This document shows, one piece after another, positions 1 through 58,639 of a stretch of DNA of 64,000 nt. Position 1 is the stretch's first letter; every line of letters begins with the position of its first letter. Under the pieces are notes generated by a model. It searched no databases, was not told the DNA's origin, and saw only the letters and a program-made list of their open reading frames with translations. The translations under genes and the position numbers were made by a program. Source of the stretch: Buxus sempervirens (Eukaryota; Streptophyta; Magnoliopsida; Buxales; Buxaceae); the NCBI GenBank assembly GCA_947561395.2, contig OX387187.1:998976-1062975 (forward strand), read 5' to 3'.

Positions 1-45869
<45,869 letters not shown>

Positions 45870-46299
45870 CCCCATTGAAATCAGGAGCATCTTCAGTTAT
45901 TGAAGCAAAGCAATTAAAAATTTTTGTTGGGTCCTCAATCATTTGTGTTGGGGCACTGTATCCTATTATGTTCATCAGAGCAATGAACTTTATTGAAAGC
46001 TGTAAATGCGGATAAAAATGAAATGTTTCCTCCACATTGTATAATTTGTTAAGTTGTAGCATGATGTTATTTACAATTGGTCAGCACCCCGGGCCAGGGG
46101 ATGGACTAGGAACAGCTCTTAGGGAGGACCTCCCTGAGTGTCAATGGTTGACTAAGGTGAATCTGACTGTCTAATTAAAATAAAGCATTTTCGATGGTCT
46201 CAATGGATATTCATGCAATGTGATTTCGCGGGAGTAATTGTAAGTTGTAACTCTCCAATGGTTACACCTCCTCATCTAATTATCGATATGTATGAATGG
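45870..46299 (+). other. PDS 3' UTR and start of intergenic DNA
   Basis: Likely contains the 3' UTR (candidate AATAAA at 46179). CACCCCGGGCCAGGGG near 46085 is a GC-rich island of unknown meaning. No gene seen. Confidence 0.45.
46179..46184 (+). other. Candidate polyadenylation signal of PDS
   Basis: AATAAA, about 310 bases past the PDS stop, is the first good signal hexamer downstream. Plant signals are loose and there is no transcript evidence. 45870-46200 is the likely 3' UTR; otherwise I see nothing in it. Confidence 0.3.
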
Positions 46300-46760
46300 A
46301 TTAGCTATAGATTTCTGCCTAATGCTCTTGAATGTCGAAAGCTTGTTAATCATCAATGAAGGTAATTAAGTATCTTTTACCTCCATTAGAGGATGGATTT
46401 AGTGGGCCACAAATGTCTGAATGTACTAGCTCCAACACATCCTTCGCCCTCCATGACTTCCCTTTTGGGAAACTGAGACCGATGTTGTTTGCCAACAACA
46501 CATTCTTCACACACTTGGGAGGGAGCAGTAATTTGTGGAAGACTTGTAACCATGTTCTTCTGCTGAAGGGTCTTTAAACCAGCAAAACTCAAGTGGCCAT
46601 AACGAAAGAGCCACAACCATGAAGGATCTTTTATTTCAGCCATCAAACTAGAGTGAATGCTTTCAATCTTCAATGGAAACAACCTATTAGAACCCATCTG
46701 GATAATTGCAATAACACCTCTAACAGGGTCATAAATTAATGCTACGGACTCGTCATCTCT
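46300..46760 (-). mobile_element. Ty1/copia remnant (GAG-pre-integrase region)
   Basis: On the minus strand: RYGHLSFAGLKTLQQKNMV, then VCEECVVGKQHRSQFPK, the copia GAG-pre-integrase zinc motif (H..H..C..C pattern), followed by traces of an integrase start. The rest of the element is not recognisable nearby. Broken fossil. Confidence 0.85.
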
Positions 46761-48075
46761 GGAACCTTTGTTTGTCGAATGCTAGACGTTACTAACGACT
46801 TCAATCACCTTTTTGTCAAATGGTAGATCTCTTTCGGCAATCCAAATTACAAAAGTAAAGCCTTTCTTTCATTTAGGACTTACGTGTTTCATTAGTATTC
46901 TCTTTTATTTTTTGATGAGTTACTGATTTTATTAGATATATAACAATTCAAGTCTTATGTATGAACTTAAGAACAATCATTGTAAATATTTCCAGTCTTG
47001 CTTTTTTCCAGTCAATTGTGCTGCCTAGACCAACATTATTATGCCAGCTCTAGGGCATGACAAATCTGCCGAAAACCACCACCTTCGCAGATTATTATTT
47101 ATACGAATCTCAAGTTGATATCAAGTGGTACACTCGCATTACAAATGTTGATGGAACCCCTTCCAAGAAGCTGAAAGTTTTCTGGACCATTGAATGACAA
47201 GTAGCCTTCCTGGAAACAATTCTGCAGACCATATCGAAAGCCCTTTCGCCAAGGTGGAATTCCAAGATATCAAAACTAGAGGAAGAATGTTTACCGCTAC
47301 AAGCTGCTATTTGCTATCCTTCCCTTTGAAGGAAGTTTTGGACTCGTTACATTTGACATTCCAGGAATTAGGCTTTCCATATGTTAGAAAAATCTGCTGA
47401 ACAGTAGACGGAGTAAATGGTTCTGATGGATTAACCTCCTCCGTTCATATGTAATCTATAGCTTTGGAGGCTTCTTCACATTAATAAGAAGCCAGTTTAC
47501 CTTCTCTCATTCTAATCCGAAAAATAAGGATGAAAAGACACTATCATACATGAAATAAGAGCATTATTTTATTTTTATTTTTTTAAATGGAAGTAAAATA
47601 AGAGTACTCACCACAAACCCTCTTCGGCAAACATTAATCATATGGTCATTTGACCAAAAAATATAGCTAGCACGAGACCAATGCGACGCAGATCTCAATG
47701 CACAAAAAGAATTGCAGATCTCATTTAACTACACCATAAACATGCAATTTACGTCCTCTATAGTAGTATGTACTTCTTACAAGATTCCTAAGAATCACAA
47801 GCTCTCCAATGCTTCACGCTTAAGCTTAAATGACCTGGAACAGCAGCAGACCATGCATTCAAATCTGGTAAAGGTCCTGTTAGTGCAAGATAATTCTCAC
47901 CATCTCCATTTGCCATCCTCTTCCAGCTTAACTGTGATCAACCAGAATTAAGAGTGTAAATTTCCTAATTCCAAGGGTTATATTTGATACATCGAGGACA
48001 ACATGACGACAAGAATGAAATGCGGGACTTGCATGCCTACAGACAGATGCATGAGAGAAAAATAATCTGTAAAAG
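46761..48075. other. Intergenic, no recognised gene
   Basis: AT-rich, with short open stretches (47194-47400, 47712-47951) that I cannot assign. It may include more of the degraded copia copy at 46300-46760. Confidence 0.4.
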
Positions 48076-48209
48076 CTTCTTGGAACTTACATGCATGTTT
48101 TTGGCCTTTTAGTCACGTTGTTGTACTGGCAGGCCCTACCAGATTCTTGGAACTAACATGCATGTTTTTGGACTTTGAAGTCATACCGTTGTAGTGGCAA
48201 GCCTACCAG
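48076..48209. repeat. Tandem duplication, 2 x 67 bp
   Basis: 48076-48142 and 48143-48209 align over 67 bp with about 10 differences: TTCTTGGAACT(T/A)ACATGC, ATGTTTTTGG(C/A)CTTT, TGTA(C/G)TGGCA, CCTACCAG. Confidence 0.9.
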
Positions 48210-49406
48210 TTAAATAACACAATTGGGTTCGATCTACGGCTGTTAATGAGCATCTCTTAACACAATATAGAATGCATACTCAAATTAAAAATGGGCTGAG
48301 CTTGGATCAAGAGAAGAACCTACTAGGTCTTTCATCCAATCCAAACTGGCCATAGGTTATTAGATGACTTGGGAAGGCTAAACCAAATTCCATCCAACTT
48401 GTGGGAGAGATGGTTTCATAAACTGAAAAAAGAAACTAAAAAAATGGAAAAAATGACTTTTCCCTCCCAATTTATTATTTTAATTCTCTTTGTTGATACT
48501 ATAGTGAATGAAAAGTTCATTGACTTTAATAAATATGTTATTATTATATATTACACATACCCAAGGGTACAACCAAGTTTACATGAGCTAATTTAACTCG
48601 ATCTCAAACCATCAATTGGTGGGTTGAGATCCCCAACACTAACCTAGCATCTTAATTGGAAGACCCAACAAATTCTTAACAACAAAATAAATAATATCTG
48701 CTTAAATGATTAAAAGGACAACCAACAACAATAGAACCATTGCTTATGGCATGTTGTAGCTGTAGAACTGATAAATAATAAAATTAAATGCATCAAGAAC
48801 AGGTATTTACATTTGAATTAATTACAGTTACTCATTGCATACAGTTCACACAAAAATTGCTTCTAGATAAGAAAAATGTTTCCAAAAAAAAAAAAAAACC
48901 TTCATAGAGGGACATGGAAAGAAAACTAAGTTTACAGGGCATGGCATATGCTGATAAACATGCTAAAAAAGAAAAGAAAGAAATCTCATTTCTGATAATC
49001 ATAAACTGATAATAGGTAATGGATAAACAACAAAAATAGTATTAAGCTACTCTCTCCCTCTCCCCATCCCCACCTTTGGGCTCTCTCTCTGTTCCCCTTT
49101 TCCACTCAAGGGGAAAGCCCCCTTGCGACATATTTCCCAACATGCCGCCAAAATTGGCAGCGTGAAGGGATTTCTAGCCACAATAGGGTCGAAATGACCC
49201 TATTTATGTCATTTTGATAGAATTTGACCCAGAAATCACTAAATTCCATTGTCTTCTCCTCATTTTCTTCGTTTCTTCATTCTTCTCCTCATTTCAATGC
49301 AATTTCTTCGTGGACCTTGCTTTTAATCCATATTTGGACAAGGAATGTACTAGACATATGATTGTAATTCTATTGTACTCTTTAACTCTTTTGTATATAT
49401 TGACTT
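48210..49406. other. Intergenic, no gene seen
   Basis: AT-rich. 49040-49230 includes pyrimidine-rich DNA and GCCGCCAAAATTGGCAGCG, another degenerate palindrome of the GAAATTTC family type. Confidence 0.4.
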
Positions 49407-49580
49407 TGTTAAGGAAATAAATATGTATTAGAAAGGGAAGATTTGATTTAGGATTTGATTTAGTTTCCTTTGTATGACTTTCCTTCTATGAACTCTCACA
49501 TATTCTATATAATGAAATAGATGGGAGGAAGGAACATATACTTGACTCCCAGATTCAAACCAGACATCCTAATTTCTTCA
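49407..49580 (+). repeat. 5' LTR of the copia element
   Basis: TGTTAAGGAAATAAATATG... to ...CTAATTTCTTCA, 174 bp, with TATATAATGAAAT as a possible promoter-like stretch near 49514. The primer-site motif follows directly. Confidence 0.9.
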
Positions 49581-50339
49581 TGTTATTAGAGCCAATCGAT
49601 CTAGGGTTCTTGGTATCTCAACTTCGCAATCTTCCTCTTTCTCTTCTTATTTTATTTTTTTTCTCCTCTCTCTTTCTCGTTTCTTCTCTTTTATTAAGTG
49701 TGTGGAAGTCTTTGTGATTGTCGCAATACTGAAAGAAGCTGTCGTGCGTGTAAGAAGGTCATGGGTGTCGCTGTTGATGATTGAAAGGAGCAATCATGCG
49801 AGTATGTGCTGCTGTCAACAAGAATATGGCCCGAGGATTGTTCAAATGTTACCGTGATCTGTCTATAACATTGTCAACGTCATCTGAATATTGTCGGAAG
49901 GTTATAGCGGCTTCTTTTTCACTGTACTCTATGCCGCAATCATGATAATCGTGCATTGTTTTTCTATGAAAGGTGGTAGTTCTCGTGCTGTTGATGTTGT
50001 TGATTGCAGCACTGTTGTTCTCGCGCGGTTGATGTCGTCGTTTGCAGCAGTTTGTTTCTGTGTTGTCATCGTTGTCTTTTTGCTGCAAATGAGTTGTGGC
50101 TTTTGATATCGTCATGTAGTGGTTGTTGGGTGATTCGGGTTTTCGCTGTGGTGTCGCTGCCGCATGGTTGATGTTGTTGAAGACGTGTTCTGATTGTGTT
50201 AACATTCAGAGACCTAGTTGATTAATTTAAAGAGGTCCTGCTCCAGAGTTGAATAAGTGTCTGTGTTTTAAAGACATGCTCTGTTCCTGTTTAGAAACAT
50301 GTCCTGATTGCAGTAAACCAGTTGATTGTTGCTCTTTCA

Positions 50340-50979
50340 GTTCATTAACCGTGGTTTTTTTTTTTTTTTTTTATGAGTAATGAGTATGTATATATATATA
50401 TATATATATGGTAAAAAGTGTACAATGGAGGCTCTGATTTGACCCCGAGCAAATCACAAAAAAATACACTGATGTACAACCACTACATTGACCACCTCAT
50501 ATCCCCACCCCAAAAAAACAACTCAAAAGTATAGATTCAAAAAGACCATCTACTGTAGCAGAACAAGAAGTTCCCCTACAATTGATGGCCGCCACTAGAC
50601 ATAAATAGCCATCGCCAGTGACTAGCAGAAATTCCAACCATCACCAACACCCAAAATCCTAAACAGGATTTGAAAGACACCATGATTGCCAACCATTCAG
50701 GATCTCTGATGGTCTGACCCCTTGAAAATCTGGGAGTACAGAGGCCCAAGATGCTGCAAATACTAGAATAGAATCAATCACATGATCCATCGGTCTCCTA
50801 ACATCCTGAAATATTCTGGCATTCCTTTCTAACCAAATGTGCCACACCACTGCGTGGAAAAGAAACCTGTAAATGATGCGGCCTTTCTTTCCCAATCCCC
50901 TAATGCGCCATTGATCAAACCATGATTTAAATGAATCCGGCAACACCCAAGACACTCCAATCATGTTCATTAACCGTGG
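50340..50979 (-). mobile_element. 5'-truncated L1 inside the copia leader, with perfect 15-bp target duplication
   Basis: GTTCATTAACCGTGG occurs at 50340-50354 and again at 50965-50979. Between them is a 610-bp L1 3' end on the minus strand: an 18-base T tract (50355-50372), a TATATA-rich tail, and coding for the region after the zinc-binding domain (FDQWRIRGLGKKGRIIYRFL, VVWHIWLERNARIFQ). Textbook target-primed reverse transcription, probably the youngest L1 in the window along with 62372-63974. Confidence 0.95.
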
Positions 50980-51039
50980 TTGAGAACTTGTTCACACTAT
51001 CTAAGTTTCTCTCGTGCAATCACTTCATCTAAACTAGAG

Positions 51040-51890
51040 ATGGTCAATCTGGTCGGTCCAATGACTCCTGAAAAGTTGAATGGAAGAAATTATACTTATT
51101 GGGCACGATCTGTTGAAGTATTTTTGCGTGGGAAAGGTTTATTTAATCACTTGATTTTAGACAAGCTTCCTAAACCTTCTGGTGATACCTTGGTGTCCAG
51201 TACTCGTCCCAATGACCAATGGGATCAGGAGGATAATGCAATCATTGGACTCATGCTTGCAAGTATTGAACCTCATATCAGGTCCTCATCTCTTTTCCTC
51301 TCTACTGCCAAGGAGATTTGGGATCACCTCAAACACATGCACTCTGGTGCTGGGAATATTACTCGAATATATGAGGCATGCAAACAATATTTTGGGCTTG
51401 AAAAGGGATCTCAAAGTGTGGTTGAATACTACAATCAATTTCTAGCAATATTCAAGGAGACAAATATGCATCAGCCACTTTCTCAAGACCTAAAAGTAAT
51501 GGAGAAACAGTGAGAGGACACTGATGTTGTCAAGTTTCTTCTTGGTCTTCCTTCTGAATTTGAAGCAGTTCGGGCACAAATATTAGGGGGAAGAGAACTG
51601 CCCTCTCTTGCAAAAGCATTCTCTCGTATTCAACGTTCCACTCTCTCTAATCCTCCTCCTAATGAAGATCATACTGCATTTGTTGTTCGTGGTGGCTCTA
51701 GAGGTGGATTTGGAGGTAGGGGTGGACGTGGCTATAGAGGACGAAGTGGTCGTGATTATAGAGGCGGTGGTTGCTCAGACAATCACGAATCCCGAAAATG
51801 TGCCCATTGAGGTCGTATTGGTCATTCGATTGATTATTGTTGGAATCTACATGGCAAACCATCAAGTTCTGCCAATTAGGTCTCATTAAT
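51040..51890 (+). mobile_element. gag region of the copia element
   Basis: Recognisable copia gag: LNGRNYTYWARSVEVFLRGK, then TAKEIWDHLKHMHSG, VVEYYNQFLAIFKE, and a Gly/Arg-rich tail before the nucleocapsid end. Broken. Confidence 0.85.
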
Positions 51891-51959
51891 GAAAGACTCA
51901 ACCTCTGGCCCAGTTACAAACTGTACTCCAGAAATAGAGTCTGAGTTAATATTTATAAC

Positions 51960-52400
51960 ACAAGATGAGTATGTAGAGTTCCAAGCTTTGAAACAGGCAA
52001 CATCTACTTCTATGGCTACTCTTGCTCAGTCAGGTACAAAATCCCACTGTCTTTTATCATCCTCTCACAGTCCATGGATCATCGATTCCGGTGCCAACGA
52101 ACATATGACCGGTTCATCCACTTACCTCTCTAATTATCATCCTATTGAGTCTTCCAAGTGTGTCACTCTTGCTGATGGTTCTTGGTCTAGTGTTGCAAGA
52201 TCAAGAAATGTTCATCTTAGTTCTGATATTGATTTGATGACTGTTCTTCATGTTCCTGGTTTTCCTTTCAGTTTATTGACTATCAATAAAATCACTAAAA
52301 GTCCTCAATGTTCAGTAAGTTTTTATCCTTCTTTGTGTATTTTTCAGGATCTCAAGACAAAGAGGATGATTGGTATGGGGCATGAAGTTGGTGGATTATA
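51960..52400 (+). mobile_element. Protease and start of GAG-pre-integrase of the copia element
   Basis: WIIDSGANEHMTG is the copia protease active-site motif (DSGA), followed by VTLADGS and VLHVPGFPFSLLTINKIT. The region is then cut by the large L1. Confidence 0.88.
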
Positions 52401-52414
52401 TATATATATATATA

Positions 52415-55400
52415 TATCTTTTATCGGTAATAGTAGGCTATGTATTAATTTAAAAAGCTAGAAACAAAGTACATGTACACCAACAGTGTACAGGAAGGAA
52501 AGGAAGAAGACAAGCACTATAGGCTCCTAAATCCTCGCACAATAGAACATCCTGTAATAATAGACTATTACTAGGATCCCTAGATGACTCCCATTATAAA
52601 ATACATCCAAGAGAGGCCCTAAACAATTCCTGAGTGGATCTGATTTTATCATAAAAAAATTCTCCTATTCCTTTCTTTCCACAAGGTCCATGCAATTGCA
52701 GCCGGTGCCAAGTTCCACATCACTTGAAGATGAGATGCTCCCTTGGTTCTCCCCCATGAGAGAAAGACTTGGCTTAAATCTTTAGGTTGAGCCCACACCA
52801 CACCGCATCTCAATAAGAAAGTATCCAAATCTCACAATCCACACTACAATGCACTAGTAAATGGTTAGATGTTTCCGATTAAGCTTTGCATAAAATACAC
52901 CTATTGGAGAGCTGCCAACCTCTCTTCATGAGATTGTCTATGGTTAATATTTTTCCCAAAACTGCTGACCAAATAAAGAAACCAACTTTTGAAGGAATAC
53001 GTGGATGCCAAATCATACTCGAGAGGCGGAAGTTGGAGTCCTGTTTGCTTATGTGGCTGTAAAGGCTCTTAACCAAAAATTCCCCTGCTCTTCCCCATCC
53101 CCAAATCATTCTATCTTGACCACTACTAATACCTTGTCCATTGATTCTTCCCAAGAGGTTAGCAAGGGAGTCCATCTCCCAATCAAACATGCATCTTCTA
53201 AATTGGAAGTTCCAATTAGAACCAACTTCATTTTGAGAGCATAGGTCAGCAATGCAAGCTTGAGGGGAAGTCATAATGCTATATAAATCTGGAAATGCTT
53301 CTTTTAAAGAGTTCTCACCACACCATGAGTCTTCCCAAAATCTTAAACAGTCGCCTCTTCCCAACTCGCAAGCCCAGAGATACTAGCTTATGGAACCTGG
53401 AAACTGGCCTCCATAAACTCCAACCCATATTACCATGTAATGGGGTTAGCAACCATGACATCGGATTGTAGCCATATTTTGTGGTTATTACCTTTCTCCA
53501 CAGACTTGTCACTTCATACCCATATCTCCAACACCATTTTGCAAGCATAGTTTGATTGAAAAGACACAAGCTTCTTATACCCAGACCTCCCTCATTCTTA
53601 CTTTTGCATACCTCTTTCCAATTGATAAGGTGGTACTTTCTAGATTCATCCCAGCCCGCCCACAAGAAATCTCTTTGTATCTTCTCAAGATCTTCAATCA
53701 CTGAAACTAGAGCAAGCAAGGTAAAGAGCATGTATGTTGGAATGTTAGAGAGAACTTTTAATAAGGGTAATCTTGCCTCCTTTAGACAGAAAATTGCCTT
53801 TCCACGTAGCTAACTTCCTCTTCATCCGAGCTACTATTGATTCCCAAATTACCTTAGACTTGTAAGGCGCACCAATAGGGATTCCCAGATAAGACGTTTA
53901 AAAAGAACCCAATCTACATCCCAAAATGCCAAAAAAATCCGCTCCAATGCCAGTTTCATCCACATCAAACAATTCGTTTTTCTGTAAGTTCACCCTCAAT
54001 CCCGATATGGCTTCAAAACAACTCAAGATAGATCTAACAATAAGAATTTGGGAGGCATGAGCCTTACAGAAAATCATAGCATCATCTGCAAATAGGATAT
54101 GCGAAATATGAATATTTCCACCATCATAGCTTACTCCTTCCAAAAGCCCCAGTTCATTGGCCCTCCTCACTAATTTGCTGAAAGCCTCCATAACTATAAT
54201 GAAAAAAAGCGGGGAGAGGGGAGCACCTTGCCGTAGACCTCTCGTGGATGGAAAGAAACCAACCGCCACCCCATTGACCAAAATAGAGAAAGATGCTGAA
54301 GATATACAAGTATGCATCTAGCTGCACCACTTAGCCCCAAAACCCATCCTTCTAAGAAGTTACCACAGAAACTTCCAGTTGACATGGTCACAAGCCTTCT
54401 CAATATCTAGCTTGCACATCACCCTATCACCTCCGTCTCTATGGATAGTGTCCAAGCACTCATTTGCAATCATCACTGTATCTAGAATTTGCCTTCCCCC
54501 CACAAATGCGTCCTGATATGGAGATATTATACCTGGTAACACCTTTCTAAGTCTCTTTGAGAGGATCTTTGAGATTATTTTATAGAAGCTCCCTACCAAA
54601 CTTATTGGGTGGTAATCCTTCAAAGATGAAGCCTCCTCCTTCTTTGGAATGAGAAGAATGAAGTGGCATTCATACTTCTCTCAAACTGAGCTGAATCAAA
54701 AGATTCGGTTGCTGCCTTCATAAAGTCCTCCCTAATAACTTCCCAACACCTTTTGAAAAAAGCCATAGTGAAGCCATCCGGCCCAAGTGCTTTGTCCCCT
54801 TCTAGTTCTTGGAGTGTCTCCTTCACTCCTTCTTCTGTTAATTGGCCTTCAAGCATAACCCTTTCAGCATCAGAAATACAATCAAACTCCACCCCATCCA
54901 AGAGTGGCCGTACCTCCTCCTCCTCCTGAAATAAGTCCTTGTAAAAATTCAGCATAGCCTTTTTAATCTCCTCTTCCTCTACAAGGAGATAACCATCCAC
55001 TTCCAAGTGATCAATATAATTCTTTCTTACCCGTGCCTTAGCCATCTTGTGGAAAAAACTTGAGTTTTAATCCCCAAGTTTGAGCCATAAAGCTCTGGAC
55101 TTTTGCCTCCAACTAATTTCCATCAACGATGCCATTTTCTTAAACTCTAATTTCAGCTTTTCCTTTTCCTTCCAATTATCAAACGACAAACCTCCCTCTT
55201 CCTCCAACCTCTCTAGCTCCTTCAGTCTAGCTACAATATCCTCCATCTTTACATCCACCCTCCCGAATACTTCTTTATTCCACTTGATAATTTTTGATTT
55301 AGTGCTCGTAATTTTCTTGCAAACACATACGAGAAAGACCCATAGAAATGTAGCTCCTTCTACCATTCACCAACAAGGCACATGAAAGACTTGTCCTCCA

Positions 55401-58400
55401 ACCACATATTCTCAAATCTAAATGGGGAGGCTTTTCGGAATTCATTTTCACTTGTCAATAGAATAGGGGAATGATCTGAAACAGTCCTTGGCCATGCTGC
55501 AGCGCCGAATTTTGGGTAAGTAGCTTCCCACTCCATCGATACCAAGAACTTATCCAACTTCGACATGATCGGAGATTGTTGATTTCTTGACCACGTAAAC
55601 TTTGCCTGTTTGAGTGGAACATCAATTAAATTCTGATCATCTATGAAATTAGAGAAATCTTTCATGGCTTGTGAGCAATACCTTCCTCCTGTCCTTTCCG
55701 ATGGAAATCTTATCACATTGAAATCTCCCTCAATATACCACGGTGTGCCACCAATTCCTCTTGCTGCAGCTAACTCCTCCCACACCTTCCCAGATTTTGC
55801 CATATCATTCGACCCATAAACCCTGGAAATTAACACCAGTTCATTTCCTTCTATTTTCTTCAAGAGTACAGAAATTGCATACCGCCCCACCTCCACCTGT
55901 GCTTTCACATATTTGCTACTTTTCCAAGCTGTAACGATACCCCCAGAGGCCCTTTGCGCAGGCAAGAGCACCCAATCAGAGCTGCCACAGTCCCAAATTT
56001 CGCCCAACAAAGACTGATTCAAGCTCCCAAGCATAGAATCCTGAAGTATAATGACATCAGGATCCCACATCCTCAAACTAGCCTTCACTGCCACCCATTG
56101 AGACCCCTTCCATTCCATGAGACAATCTTAATGATCATTAGAAGCTACTTTCCCCTTCCCGGCGCTGGATCTCCCTTGAACAAAATCTGACCCACACAAA
56201 TCACCTTTCTCCCTCAAGGACCAGGATAATTTGTTCAACTCCCTTTCAATTTTTTTGCTTGATCTCTTACTTTACCCCTCTCCTCTTCAATTGCCATGAA
56301 CAGCGCCTGTGCTTCCCTTTCAAAACCTTCAAAAGAAACCCCGAGAGCCTTACTAAGGCTTGATATATTCCTCAACACCCATGAGGATGCTTGATCTGGT
56401 GAAACTGGGGCGGTAGGACAACAAGACAGCAACGTAGGAGTTTGGAGCGGAGCTAACTCAGGCACATCTGAACATACCTGTAGCGTCAGCAATGGGTTTT
56501 CTACCTCCTTACATCGTCCTTCTTCACCGCCAATCACCTCATCTCTGCTCTTCCCATCATTACAATTATCAGCCTAGAGAACTTGAACTTCATCATCCAA
56601 GCCTATCTTTGGCAATAAACTTTGTCCGGTTCCCATCAACAACACCACAATCTCTCTTCTACACTTCTCCATCGAGGCCTCAACCACATGCTCAATCTCC
56701 TTAGTTAACTCTTCCGAAATCAGAACTGGTTCTCCTTTCTCACAACCTGAGCCAATATGACTGAAATTGTGACTGGGGCTGTAGCTAATACGATCATCCA
56801 GATGAGAATAATAGGGCCCAGCCTCAATAGCTAAAATAGGCTCCCCCACGTCAATAGGCCCCGGCCCACCGCAAACATCACCTGTGGGGGCCTGATTCTC
56901 TTGAGATCCTCCCTGCTACTCATTTAAATTAGGCCCCTCGCGTACCACCTCAGCAAAACTTCCACGTGGCCACAAGACCCCACAACCTCTATCTTCAACC
57001 TCCCGCTCCCTTACTACTTCTGTTGCGGCAAGAGACTTACGAGCAAGCTCCGGAATAACTTCCAGCAAAACGTCATAGCGATGAGTTCCATCCCATATGC
57101 TAACACACCAAGGAATTCAACGTACCAGAGGTTCCTTTACCTTAATTTCAAAATTACCGGCACCTGGGCCATCAACAACGAATCTGCCATGATTAACCAA
57201 TCCCCCACAAACATCTCCTATCTTCTCCATAGTCGTTCTCAACCAAAGATGAAAAGGTAAGCCTCTTACAACCAGCCATAAACCTTTACTGTTTCCCCCT
57301 TCCACTCTTCAAAATAACTGTGACTCCACCGAGAGAACGAAAGAGATAATTTTTTGAACCTCAAACAACCTTTTGACACCCATTCATGCAATTCACCTTC
57401 AGATTGAAAGACAATAATGGCTGCCTTCTGCGATAGAGGAACCATTTGGGGGAACTCCAACGATTCTGCCAACACCTCCCAGCTAGATAACGCCCTGTCA
57501 GCTTTGCGTAACGCTAAATGTCTCTATCTTCTATCCACCACTGCTATTTGGCGCAAAGAAACATACGCCGCAGGTCCTTCCTCCACCAAGCAGTCGGTCA
57601 AGTTAAAGCTAAACCAATCCTTGACGACTTCCATAGCTTTCTTCAACTTTCCCAATCTCTGGTCATGCAGATGCAGCCCCCATAGCATATACTCCCACCT
57701 ATTACCCCTGTTCTCTTTGGGGAAGAACAAGCTCCACCCACGACCAGACTATGGGAAAATAGAAAGCTTACAATATTCGCCTCTAGCATTTGAACCCTTC
57801 ACTGCTAATAAAGTTCTGCCTCTGCTCCTAAAAGATCCCAAAAATCCATTTGAATCCAAGTTCCGCAGCCTAGTAGCCATCTCCGCAAACCACCTGAGTT
57901 CATCTCTATCCAATATCACCTCTGATTTGAACATACCCCTTCGCTCAGAGATCCGCGTTGCTGGGCAGCTAGCTGCATATAACGATTCAAACAAGAATCG
58001 CTTTCCTCCGATGTTCACCTCCTTCCAATTGACTCCGCAATGGTTATATCTCTCCGCAGAGGAAAACGACGACCCATTCCTCATTGGCAGAGAAGGATTT
58101 GATGATGCCGAACGATGAAGGCCAGGACTAATGATCTGAGACGCCCTTCCCATCGTTGTCGCACCAACCATTGCTATCGTAGTATCCAACAACGCCGATT
58201 CAGCTCCCAAATCCGCCACCGCATTCACATTTGAAGTCATCACCGAGATTGACTTCGCGTTTGACTTCTGCTATAGCACAAACTTGCCACTACCTCGCGA
58301 CTCATGACACCACCAACACTTGCCGGTCATCATCAAGCTTCGCCGACAATCGTCGCCTCTGCTTCGCAGCTCACGACGTCGTCAAGCCTCACACCCGTCG

Positions 58401-58630
58401 TCAAGTCCCGCACACAAAAGCTTGTAAAACAGTCGCGTTCGCATTCGCCAAACCCTCGGCATTCCGTTCTCTTTTCACGCTCAAAACATCCTACAACTCA
58501 CCTCCACCAATGCATCGCGACTCCCTACCGTCAAGCCTTGCAATCGCTGGTCGCCGGCAGACTCACCGTCGCAGTCACAGTCGCCATCACATTTGCAATC
58601 GTACTTGCCGTCAAGCCCCGCAGTCGGGTT
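52415..58630 (-). mobile_element. Nearly full-length L1-type LINE, ~6.2 kb, nested in copia
   Basis: Minus strand, right to left: ORF1 with a DUF4283-like domain (ATG near 58243; IFPKENRG..-type segments; GLPFHLWLRTTMEKIGDVCG near 57250), endonuclease (55360-56118: GGTPWYIEGDFNVIRF, SKLDKFLVS, RTVSDHSPILL), reverse transcriptase (DKALGPDGFTMAFFKR near 54770, DAFVGGRQILD near 54510, GLRQGAPLSPLFFI near 54230, HILFADDAMIF near 54090), thumb (EKIQRDFLWAGWDESRKYHL near 53660) and zinc-binding region (KVGFFIWSAVLGKILTIDNL near 52960). The 3' end lies at the T/TA-rich 52402-52424. Several frameshifts and stops, so inactive. No RNase H. It interrupts the copia GAG-pre-integrase region. No target duplication was identified because the 3' flank is (TA)n. 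Confidence 0.9.
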
Positions 58631-58639
58631 AGCATTCGC

